Below, in pieces: positions 9,303 through 16,524 of a stretch of 64,000 nucleotides of DNA. The stretch's first letter is position 1. Every line of letters starts with the position of its first letter. The translations under genes were made by a program, and so were the position numbers. The notes under the pieces are model-generated. The model had not been told where the DNA came from. It ran no database searches and saw only the letters and a list, made by a program, of their open reading frames with translations. Origin of the DNA: Bacteroidales bacterium (GTDB lineage Bacteria > Bacteroidota > Bacteroidia > Bacteroidales > Porphyromonadaceae); NCBI GenBank assembly GCA_004555765.1, contig SFHG01000007.1, positions 5,031-69,030 of the forward strand, written 5' to 3'.

Positions 9303-9644
9303 ATGATTTCTTCCGATCGATACAGCGCTTACCGAAGTATGTGGGTAATGGTCTTCTACGATTTGCCGATGGATACGAAGTCTTTGGTAAAAGCAGCCAC
9401 CAAGTTCCGAAAAGGACTCGAAAAAGACGGCTTCAACCTCTTCCAGTTTTCCATCTACATCCGTCACTGTGACAGCCGGGAGAATGCCTCCGTACACATC
9501 GGGCGGGTCAAGGCCTTGATGCCCAAATATGGGTCTGTCGCGCTGATGACTGTCACGGACAAACAGTTCGGAGCCATAGAACTCTTTAATGATCGTAAGG
9601 TAAAGGAGCTGCCCGACCAGCCCCTGCAACTCAGTCTCTTCTGA
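9303..9644 (+). CDS. cas2: CRISPR adaptation protein Cas2
   Basis: This 113-residue structural subunit bridges Cas1 dimers in spacer integration. The ferredoxin-like core is recognisable: MWVMVFYDLP, then FQFSIYIRHC and VALMTVTDKQFGAIELF, typical of type II-C Cas2. An N-terminal extension MISSDRYSAYRS matches the way Bacteroidota II-C Cas2 proteins begin, so the first ATG is kept. It is the last gene of the cas operon. A weak GGGGCT/AGCCCC hairpin (9656-9687) just after the stop could end transcription. Confidence 0.95.
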   Translation: MISSDRYSAYRSMWVMVFYDLPMDTKSLVKAATKFRKGLEKDGFNLFQFSIYIRHCDSRENASVHIGRVKALMPKYGSVALMTVTDKQFGAIELFNDRKVKELPDQPLQLSLF

Positions 9645-9693
9645 AATAAGCTTTTGGGGCTTCGGTGTCTAAAGGTCTTGCAGCCCCCGAAAT

Positions 9694-9774
9694 GAGGTAC
9701 GGGTCGGGGACAAATTCTTGGTCTGTATCTTTTGTCCACGCCATACGGATCAAGAAAACCATCTCGGACGTACC
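9694..9774. repeat. Intergenic palindromic repeat cluster, copy 2 (cas2-CRISPR gap)
   Basis: GAGGTACGGGTC, TTGGTCTGTATCTT and GGACGTACC half-sites of the window-wide family. The 307-base gap between cas2 and the array holds this cluster, the weak hairpin after cas2, about 110 bases with no recognisable feature, and then the phage-like fragment at 9885. Confidence 0.65.
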
Positions 9775-9884
9775 AAGAACTAAGAAGAGTCCGGGCAAAC
9801 AAAAAAAGCGCGCCCCTGTTAGAATGCACGCAATTAGGAGTAGGAAGCGGCGGAAGCATAGCTTCGATCTCTTACCGGCATCCT

Positions 9885-9946
9885 GCGTCGCAAGCGTACA
9901 CACTTATTCTATAATTATGACGATTGACCGGCTAAGGATAAGCGCA
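9885..9946 (+). other. Diverged fragment homologous to the start region of the phage gene inside the array, opposite orientation
   Basis: Read on the + strand, this stretch matches the minus-strand upstream region and first codons of the phage morphogenesis gene at 10552. The shared blocks are CACTTATT, then after a gap ATAATTATGACGAT, GAC, GCTAAGGATA and CGCAG; about 34 of 38 bases are identical around the ATG. It encodes MTIDRLRISAV, against MTIDELRIHAA in the insert. Similarity stops a few bases before the first (degenerate) CRISPR repeat. This is seen directly in the sequence; how it arose is unknown. Confidence 0.7.
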
Positions 9947-10152
9947 GTCCGGTCGTGAATGGGTTCTAAGATTATCGTACCTTTGTGATAGGTCACAACC
10001 CGGCACCGTGGCGGGCGCTTGCGTCACCGTTGTGAATAGCTTTCAGATTATCGTACCTTTGTGATAGGTCACAACGTGGGGGTGCGTGAATAGAAACCAA
10101 ACAAAGTTGTGAATAGCTTTCAGATTATCGTACCTTTGTGATAGGTCACAAC

Positions 10153-10552
10153 TGAAAGGCTTTTTGCCGTAGACCTTGGCGGGGAGCCCGTATTGGTGGA
10201 CGGCGGCGTAGGGAGCGGTGTTTTGGACGCGGACACCCTTGGCGGTGGGGAGGTACTTAAAGGAGGCGCGGAGGTGACCGGTCTCGCCCGTGAGGATCTT
10301 GGCAGTCGTGCGCGCCTCGCTAAACCTGCCCGTTTGCCCCGAGTGACCGTACCACGGGGAGTCCGGGTCGCGCCGCTTGACGTCCTGCCACGGGTTGAGC
10401 TTCGAGTCCGTAAAGCCCTCCTCCGCGAAGCTCCCGCGGAAATGGTCGATCGCGGTCTCCGCCATCACCTCCCGCATATCGCCCCCCTCGAGGTACTCGT
10501 TTATCTCCTGCAACTTTTGCGCTGCGTGTATCCTTAGCTCGTCGATCGTCAT
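10153..10552 (-). pseudogene. 5' fragment of a phage virion morphogenesis protein gene (Mu gpG / Phage_tail_S type)
   Basis: From the ATG at 10552 the frame runs 133 codons before it is cut by a CRISPR repeat. The product begins MTIDELRIHAAQKLQEI, contains FSEARTTAKILTGETGHLRAS (the LxxTGxLRxS element of this family) and NTAPYAAVHQYG, the hallmark YAxxHQxG of phage virion morphogenesis proteins. In Mu-like phages this protein acts in head completion or tail attachment. The C-terminal part is missing, and reading continues into repeat sequence, so it cannot give a functional product. It is almost certainly a captured phage fragment and not a host gene. Confidence 0.85.
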
Positions 10553-10642
10553 AATTATTTGGTGGTTTCAAAATAAGTGCGTATGTTTGCAGTACTATAT
10601 AGGAGGCTCTATTGGGACTGCCCCGGTTGGTACCGGATCGCG

Positions 10643-10745
10643 TCACCTGATAGGGTCTCCTTCTTTAATGTTAGGGTTGATGTCCTCGTCTATGCAGTAA
10701 AAGACAGTAGACCCGTCGTCCATCCGTTTAATGTTGAGATACCCC
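10643..10745 (-). pseudogene. 3' fragment of an upstream phage gene (33 codons)
   Basis: On the minus strand an open frame enters from the repeat junction and reads GYLNIKRMDDGSTVFYC, then IDEDINPNIKEGDPIR and a TGA at 10645-10643. It lies upstream of, and in the same direction as, the morphogenesis gene, as expected for consecutive late genes. The family is not recognisable from so short a tail. Confidence 0.55.
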
Positions 10746-11987
10746 GTTGTGAATAGCTTTCAGATTATCGTACCTTTGTGATAGGTCACAACTTTTGTTG
10801 CACCCTGTGGCCGCAAGGAGTAGTTGTGAATAGCTTTCAGATTATCGTACCTTTGTGATAGATCACAACCGAGGGGGCCGCGCTGATTGTCTATGAGTTG
10901 TGAATAGCTTTCAGATTATCGTCTCTTTGTGATAGGTCACAACAGTGGTTCGGATTATCGTATCTTTGTGATAGGTCACAACACTCACCCGCATCAGTAA
11001 AGAAGGAGAACTGTTGTGAATAGCTTTCAGATTATCGTATCTTTGTGATAGGTCACAACTTTCTCACTCGGTGCAAAGTGGTGCGACGGCGTTGTGAATA
11101 GCTTTCAGATTATCGTACCTTTGTGATAGGTCACAACGAGAGGGTCTTGATGCCGCCCTTGAGGACGGTTGTGAATAGCTTTCAGATTATCGTACCTTTG
11201 TGATAGGTCACAACTTGAGCTGCTCGGTGGTCGGCTCAACAAAAGTTGTGAATAGCTTTCAGATTATCGTACCTTTGTGATAGGTCACAACTGAAACATA
11301 CCGACTGCTCCTTTTGAACTTGTTGTGAATAGCTTTCAGATTATCGTACCTTTGTGATAGGTCACAACGATGGACGACGACCTCACCAACGCCCGTTAGT
11401 TGTGAATAGCTTTCAGATTATCGTATCTTTGTGATAGGTCACAACGCGAGATCAAAAACCACGGAGCCGTCAGCGGTTGTGAATAGCTTTCAGATTATCG
11501 TATCTTTGTGATAGGTCACAACTTTTCGTTGATATCTTCTACCCGCGTACCGGTTGTGAATAGCTTTCAGATTATCGTATCTTTGTGATAGGTCACAACT
11601 GGCGTACCCCAAAGGTGCCACAGGTAGCGGTTGTGAATAGCTTTCAGATTATCGTACCTTTGTGATAGGTCACAACGGCATCTGATTTTTTAACCACGGA
11701 GCAGGGGTTGTGAATAGCTTTCAGATTATCGTACCTTTGTGATAGGTCACAACCGCCCGCTCTCATAGTCTGTCCAGTCGTGCGTTGTGAATAGCTTTCA
11801 GATTATCGTACCTTTGTGATAGGTCACAACAATAGCACACGCCATTACAATAACGCAGGGGTTGTGAATAGCTTTCAGATTATCGTACCTTTGTGATAGG
11901 TCACAACACAAGTCCGGTGCATAGTCCGAGAGCCAAGGTTGTGAATAGCTTTCAGATTATCGTACCTTTGTGATAGGTCACAACCCT

Positions 11988-12030
11988 CAATCCCTAATGC
12001 TCTATAAAATAGTGTATTAGGGATTGATTT
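11988..12030 (+). terminator. Hairpin directly after the last CRISPR repeat
   Basis: CAATCCCTAAT (11988-11998) and ATTAGGGATTG (12016-12026) form a perfect 11-bp stem with a 17-base AT-rich loop, followed by ATTTT. It starts 4 bases after the last repeat. It could terminate crRNA transcripts or, if this is the acquisition end of the array, be part of a leader. Confidence 0.6.
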
Positions 12031-12390
12031 TACGATTTCCTATTTCTATATCTTGTTCTGCGGGTAGCGCAAATCTTTCCTGAAATCTTAATCCTAATCG
12101 GAGCAACCGTTAGCACTGACGTTTCCTCTGTCCTCGAGAAATTTAGTTCCCGCCAACAAAGTCACTAATCTTCTGTCGAAAAGAGGCTAACCTTTTCTCT
12201 TGAGAGATACTATGGGATTCCGTTCCTTGTGTACAGAACCACATCCGATCCTGTCTAATTTCCACCGCCCGATCTCTTTGTCGTCCTCTTTTCCGGGTTC
12301 GCTACCCCCTTCTTTCCCCATATCTGCGGATTTTAGGTCACTGTGGACTGCTCACCGCTAACTATAAAAGCGGTATCTTTGCCGTACATT
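12031..12390 (+). other. AT-richer non-coding gap between the array and rlmD, with a probable rlmD promoter
   Basis: No credible ORF or RNA gene is visible. The first 100 bases are the most AT-rich near the array. Near the end is TATCTTTG (12374-12381), a -7 box match only 9 bases before the rlmD ATG. That implies a very short 5' leader; the -33 element is poor. Confidence 0.5.
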
Positions 12391-13869
12391 ATGTCTTCAG
12401 AAAGGATGCAGAACGGCAGAAAGAAAAAGGAAAACAAAATTGTCCCGGAGGTTCGGATCGAGCGCTTGGCGGCAGAAGGACAGGCTATCGGTCATTTGCC
12501 TGACGGGAAGGTGGTCTTCGTCCCCTACGGCGCACCGGGCGACCTCGTGGATGTCCAAATACTGAGAAGCAGGAAGAGCTACGCGGAGGGACGCATCGTC
12601 CGCTATGCGGAGCTCTCACCGGAGCGTGAGACACCGAAGTGTCCCCATTTCGGGGTTTGCGGCGGTTGCAAATGGCAGCATATTCCGTATGCGCTCCAGT
12701 TGGCGACCAAAGAGCAGTCCACCTACGACCAGCTCGAGCGTATCGGCGGCGTGGATATCAGAGAGAAACGGCCCATTATCGGCGCGGACACTTATGAGGG
12801 CGGGAGGACTTACGGGTATCGAAATAAGCTCGAGTTCACTTTCTCCAACAATCGATGGATTCCGGCGGAAGAGATGACTGAGGGCGTCCGGATTGACGAC
12901 CGCGACGGACTGGGATTCCATATCCCGGGACGTTTTGACCGGATTCTCGATATTGAAGAGTGTCATCTGATGCCCGAGCTCAATGACCGGATCCGCCTGT
13001 ATGTAAAAGAGTATTGTTTGACACACGAGGGATTCGGGTTTTTCGATCTCCGAAGCCATGAGGGTGTGATGCGTAATCTGATGATTCGCACTTCTGAGAG
13101 TGGCGAGGTGATGGCGGTGGTGGTCTTTGCCCAAGATTTGCCGGAGCAGAGGGACGAACTGCTCTCGGCCGTCCGTGAGACTTTCCCGGAAATCTCCTCC
13201 CTGATGTACATCACAAACGCCAAGGCCAACGACTCGATTGCGGATCGGGAGGTACACCTCTTCAGCGGGTTGCCGTTTATGACGGAAGAGATGGAGGGTC
13301 TGAAGTTCAAGGTGGGACCGAAGTCTTTTTACCAAACCAATTCGGCCGGGGCGCACGCACTGTATAAGGTCGCCCGAGACTTTGCCCTCGGAGACGGAGA
13401 TGCTTCGGAGCAACTTCTGTATGACCTTTACACCGGCACCGGTACGATCGCCTCTTTTGTCGCGCGTCGCGTCAAAAAGGTCATTGGCATAGAATATGTA
13501 GAAGAGGCAGTAGAGGGGGCGCGCGAAAATGTCCTGAGGAACGGAATCCGAAACGCGGAGTTTTTTGCGGGAGACATGAAGGATATCCTCACGGAGGACT
13601 TTGTGAACCGCCACGGGAAGCCGGATGTTATCATTACGGATCCGCCTCGCGCGGGGATGCACCCTTCTGTCATCCGAGTGATCACCGAGGTGGCGCGTCC
13701 GAGCCGGATCGTTTACGTCAGTTGCAACCCCGCAAGTCAGGCTCGCGATATGCTTGAGCTCGGGAAGCATTACCGCGCTCTTATCTCTCAGCCTGTGGAT
13801 ATGTTCCCACAGACCCATCACGTGGAGAATGTACTGCTCCTTGAGCGGATCCCGAATGGCGACAAGTAA
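12391..13869 (+). CDS. rlmD: 23S rRNA (uracil-5-)-methyltransferase RlmD/RumA family
   Basis: This SAM-dependent enzyme makes m5U in 23S rRNA; the paralogues RlmD, RlmC and TrmA share the fold, so the target base is inferred. An N-terminal TRAM domain (about 15-75) is followed by a [4Fe-4S] site, CPHFGVCGGC with Cys84, Cys90 and Cys93, and a later Cys191. The methyltransferase core has DLYTGTGTIASF (SAM loop), TDPPRAGMHP, and VSCNPAS with nucleophile Cys445. At 492 residues it has the family length. The ATG at 12391 was chosen because a -7 box lies just before it and the upstream in-frame ATG (12343) precedes that box. Confidence 0.92.
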   Translation: MSSERMQNGRKKKENKIVPEVRIERLAAEGQAIGHLPDGKVVFVPYGAPGDLVDVQILRSRKSYAEGRIVRYAELSPERETPKCPHFGVCGGCKWQHIPYALQLATKEQSTYDQLERIGGVDIREKRPIIGADTYEGGRTYGYRNKLEFTFSNNRWIPAEEMTEGVRIDDRDGLGFHIPGRFDRILDIEECHLMPELNDRIRLYVKEYCLTHEGFGFFDLRSHEGVMRNLMIRTSESGEVMAVVVFAQDLPEQRDELLSAVRETFPEISSLMYITNAKANDSIADREVHLFSGLPFMTEEMEGLKFKVGPKSFYQTNSAGAHALYKVARDFALGDGDASEQLLYDLYTGTGTIASFVARRVKKVIGIEYVEEAVEGARENVLRNGIRNAEFFAGDMKDILTEDFVNRHGKPDVIITDPPRAGMHPSVIRVITEVARPSRIVYVSCNPASQARDMLELGKHYRALISQPVDMFPQTHHVENVLLLERIPNGDK

Positions 13870-13908
13870 GTAAGCAAATACAGACACACGATATACAGGA
13901 AGCAAATT

Positions 13909-14292
13909 TTGGAAAACATTACGACTAAAGAGACTGCCGCATTCCCCAACGACTTGGTGCGCCACATCGTCACGGGCATCCGGGACAAGAAAGGCAAGAA
14001 AATCAACATCCTCGATATGACGGGGATGCATGACGCCGTCTGCGATTATATGGTGATCGCTTCCGGGCAAAATCCCAATCAGCTCAGGGCACTCGAAGAC
14101 TCCGTGTGGGACAAAGTTTTTGAAGAGACGGGCGAGAAACCGGTCTACATACATTTTGGGGGCGGTGAGTGGATAGGCATCGATTACGGCGACGTGATCG
14201 TCCACCTCTTTATGCCCGAACCCCGGGACTTTTATAAGATCGAACAGCTCTGGGAGGATGCTCCACAGACACTCCTGCCCGACCTTGACTGA
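13909..14292 (+). CDS. rsfS: Ribosomal silencing factor RsfS
   Basis: This 127-residue protein binds L14 (uL14) on the 50S subunit and blocks subunit joining under starvation. The DUF143/RsfS fold is clear: INILDMTGMHDAVCDYMVIASG, then the GGGEWIGIDYGDVIVHLF strand block and FYKIEQLWEDAP at the end. The start is a TTG preceded by AGGA seven bases earlier; no ATG lies early enough in the frame to keep the conserved N-terminal helix. It sits 39 bases after rlmD and 11 before ftsH, consistent with one transcript. rsfS before ftsH is a common Bacteroidota order. Confidence 0.92.
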   Translation: MENITTKETAAFPNDLVRHIVTGIRDKKGKKINILDMTGMHDAVCDYMVIASGQNPNQLRALEDSVWDKVFEETGEKPVYIHFGGGEWIGIDYGDVIVHLFMPEPRDFYKIEQLWEDAPQTLLPDLD

Positions 14293-14303
14293 ACCTTTTC
14301 CTT

Positions 14304-16391
14304 ATGGCAAACTCTTTCGGGGATAACCCCGGCACCCAAGCGCCCAAGAAGCGTAACCATGTCCCGGCTCCCGGTCCGAAGCCCGGAGGCGGGGGACGGT
14401 CGTTTATGAGCTGGATCTTCATCGGTATGCTGACGATCCTCGGCTCGATATTCTTTTTCTCGGACGACGAGCCTTCCGAGTCCGTGGACTGGACTACGTT
14501 CCAGACCTTGATGGAGAGGGACTTTTACCAAAAGATCACTGTCTACTCCTCCAAGGGGTATATTCATGCCGTAGTCAAGAAGGATCAAGTGCCGGCTCTT
14601 GCCGAGTACGGCATCACCCCCTCTAAGGGCAAAGGCATTGGTCAGAGACCGAGCCTGCTGAGCCAGACGGTGGTCTCCACGGCCATGCCGCCCGGTGCCA
14701 CGGCGTTCAATGACCTGTATCAAAAGCTCCGTGAGGAACCGGCTCCCATTTCTGCCAAGGTCAGCTATGTCAATGACAATTTCTCGATCATAGGGCTCAT
14801 CGGCAGCCTTCTGCCCTTTATCCTCCTTATCGTCTTTTGGATATGGATGAGCCGGAGTGCGGCCCGTATGTCGGGCTCTATGGGCGGAATCTTCAACGTG
14901 GGCAAAAGCAAAGCTCAGCTCTTCGACCAAGACAACAGGGTACAGGTCACGTTCAAGGATGTGGCCGGTCTCGGGGAGGCCAAGCAAGAGATTGCGGAGA
15001 TCGTCCACTTCCTCAAAAATCCCAAGAAATACACGCAGCTCGGGGGAAAGATCCCCAAGGGCGCACTCCTCGTGGGTCCTCCCGGGACGGGTAAGACACT
15101 CCTTGCCAAAGCTGTCGCGGGGGAGGCCGGGGTGCCTTTCTTCTCACTCTCGGGGTCTGACTTTGTGGAGATGTTCGTCGGCGTGGGGGCTTCCCGCGTC
15201 CGCGACCTCTTTAAGAATGCGAAAGAAAAAGCGCCCTGTATCATCTTCATCGACGAGATTGATGCAGTGGGACGCGCCCGAGGGAAGAACGCCGGCTTCG
15301 GAGGTAATGACGAAAGGGAGAGCACGCTCAACCAGCTCCTCACCGAGATGGACGGTTTCGGCACCAATAGCGGGATCATTATGCTCGCGGCCACGAACCG
15401 CGCCGATGTCCTCGACAAGGCTCTGCTTCGTGCCGGGCGCTTTGACCGTCAGATCAATGTAGACCTCCCCGACCTCACGGATCGCAGGGAGATTTTCCTT
15501 GTGCATATGCGTCCCCTGAAGCTTGACTCCGGCGTGGACGTCGATCTCCTTGCTCGCCAGACACCCGGGTTCTCGGGCGCCGACATCGCCAATGTCTGCA
15601 ACGAGGCTGCCCTTATCGCCGCACGCAAGGAGAAAGATGCCGTCACCCGACAAGACTTCACCGATGCCATCGACCGCATCGTGGGGGGCTTGGAGAAAAA
15701 GAATAAGATCACGACCCTCGAAGAGAAAAAGTCCATAGCCATTCACGAAGCCGGTCACGCCACCGTCTCTTGGATGCTTGAGCACGCCAACCCCCTTATC
15801 AAAGTGACCATCGTGCCGCGGGGTAGGGCACTCGGCGCGGCGTGGTACCTGCCCGAGGAGCGTCAGATCATCACTACGGAGCAGCTCAAAGATGAGATGT
15901 GTGCCACCCTTGGCGGTCGTGCCGCGGAGGAAACCGTCCTCGGCCGCATCTCCACCGGAGCTGCCAATGACCTTATGAAGGTGACCCGTATGGCTCAAGC
16001 CATGGTTACCTATTACGGGATGAGCGACAAGTTGCCCAATATCAATTACGAGGACTCTCCGGAGGGTGACTACACGTTCAAGAAGCCGTATAGTGATGCC
16101 ACGGCCGAACTCATAGACAAGGAGGTTCAGGAGATCATCGCCGAGCAGTACCAAAGAGCCAAGGATCTGCTTGTCAAGTATGCCGACGGGCACCGGAAGG
16201 TGGCGCAGTTGCTCTACGAGAGGGAGGTCATCACGAGCGATGATGTGGAGCAAATCTTGGGCAAACGACCTTGGAAATCCCGCTCCGAAGAGCTCCTTGA
16301 AGCCGAAGAGGCTCGCAAGAAGCGGGAAAGCGGTCTCCTTGATCATCCCTTGGCAGCAGAGGGGGCAGATACAGCCCCATCTCAAGAGTGA
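14304..16391 (+). CDS. ftsH: ATP-dependent zinc metalloprotease FtsH
   Basis: This 695-residue membrane-anchored AAA+ protease degrades misassembled membrane proteins and short-lived regulators. Two membrane segments (about 34-53 and 158-178) flank a periplasmic loop. The AAA module has Walker A GPPGTGKT (about 257-264), the pore loop SDFVEMFVGVGASR, Walker B IIFIDEID and the second region of homology TNRADVLDKALLRAGRFDRQ. The zinc protease domain has HEAGH at about 481-485. The acidic, charged C-terminus is usual. An unusually long Pro/Gly-rich cytoplasmic N-terminus (about 30 residues) precedes the first membrane segment. All active-site elements are intact. Confidence 0.97.
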   Translation: MANSFGDNPGTQAPKKRNHVPAPGPKPGGGGRSFMSWIFIGMLTILGSIFFFSDDEPSESVDWTTFQTLMERDFYQKITVYSSKGYIHAVVKKDQVPALAEYGITPSKGKGIGQRPSLLSQTVVSTAMPPGATAFNDLYQKLREEPAPISAKVSYVNDNFSIIGLIGSLLPFILLIVFWIWMSRSAARMSGSMGGIFNVGKSKAQLFDQDNRVQVTFKDVAGLGEAKQEIAEIVHFLKNPKKYTQLGGKIPKGALLVGPPGTGKTLLAKAVAGEAGVPFFSLSGSDFVEMFVGVGASRVRDLFKNAKEKAPCIIFIDEIDAVGRARGKNAGFGGNDERESTLNQLLTEMDGFGTNSGIIMLAATNRADVLDKALLRAGRFDRQINVDLPDLTDRREIFLVHMRPLKLDSGVDVDLLARQTPGFSGADIANVCNEAALIAARKEKDAVTRQDFTDAIDRIVGGLEKKNKITTLEEKKSIAIHEAGHATVSWMLEHANPLIKVTIVPRGRALGAAWYLPEERQIITTEQLKDEMCATLGGRAAEETVLGRISTGAANDLMKVTRMAQAMVTYYGMSDKLPNINYEDSPEGDYTFKKPYSDATAELIDKEVQEIIAEQYQRAKDLLVKYADGHRKVAQLLYEREVITSDDVEQILGKRPWKSRSEELLEAEEARKKRESGLLDHPLAAEGADTAPSQE

Positions 16392-16394
16392 TTT

Positions 16395-16478
16395 TTGGTA
16401 CGGGCGAAAAAAATTTCTTTGTCCGTACCAAAATTGCCCCTATGTACGTACCGGAAAGGAAGCTTGGTACGTGTGAAA
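16395..16478. repeat. Intergenic palindromic repeat cluster, copy 3 (ftsH-purM gap)
   Basis: TTGGTACGGGCGAAA is inverted against TTTGTCCGTACCAAA, giving a 13-bp-class hairpin with an A/T-rich loop. Two further half-sites follow (GTACGTACCGG and TTGGTACGTGT). The first hairpin could also terminate ftsH transcription. Confidence 0.75.
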
Positions 16479-16524
16479 TTTTTCCCCGTCTCCGTGACGG
16501 GAGCCATATCCGACCCAAAAGCGT

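Larger units (their letters stand above)
10153..10745 (-). mobile_element. 593-bp phage-derived DNA between two intact CRISPR repeats
   Basis: The interval between the repeats at 10106-10152 and 10746-10792 is 593 bp, about 20 times a normal spacer. It is not random sequence. On the minus strand it carries the last 33 codons of one gene, a 90-base intergenic stretch, and the first 133 codons of a phage virion morphogenesis gene, in normal late-operon order. Both junctions are flush with perfect repeats, with no target-site duplication, integrase gene or terminal inverted repeat. Confidence 0.85.
9952..11984 (+). CRISPR. Type II-C CRISPR array: 20 repeats of 47 bp, spacers mostly 30 bp, one interval of 593 bp
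   Basis: The repeat begins GTTGTGAATAGCTTTCAG, continues ATTATCGTACCTTTG and ends TGATAGGTCACAAC. Full copies start at 10029, 10106, 10746, 10823, 10897, 11013, 11091, 11168, 11245, 11322, 11399, 11476, 11553, 11630, 11707, 11784, 11861 and 11938. The first copy (9952-9999) is degenerate in its 5' half. One copy (10951-10982) has lost its first 15 bases and is preceded by only 7 spacer bases. Intact spacers are 27-31 bp. Some copies read GTATCTTTG instead of GTACCTTTG; single copies have GTCTCTTTG (10897) or AGATCACAAC (10823). Pairing with the tracrRNA sets transcription on the + strand. The degenerate repeat next to cas2 suggests that side is the old end. Between 10152 and 10746 the spacer is replaced by phage DNA. 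Confidence 0.98.

Noticed and set aside
8379..9700. csn2 or cas4 accessory gene (type II-A or II-B)
   Set aside because: No further gene follows cas2 and none lies between cas9 and cas1; the locus is the minimal type II-C.
9665..9958. 97-codon open frame between cas2 and the array
   Set aside because: It runs through a repeat cluster and into the phage-like fragment and degenerate repeat; composition and content are non-coding, apart from the short phage-derived MTIDRLRISAV tail.
10043..10152. Extension of the phage morphogenesis frame into the CRISPR repeats
   Set aside because: The codons here are repeat and spacer sequence that happen to stay open; the phage gene ends at the repeat junction.
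12616..14205. 529-codon open frame on the minus strand
   Set aside because: It lies antisense to rlmD and rsfS, which have clear family motifs. The translated product has no recognisable domain, and the frame reflects codon bias on the opposite strand.
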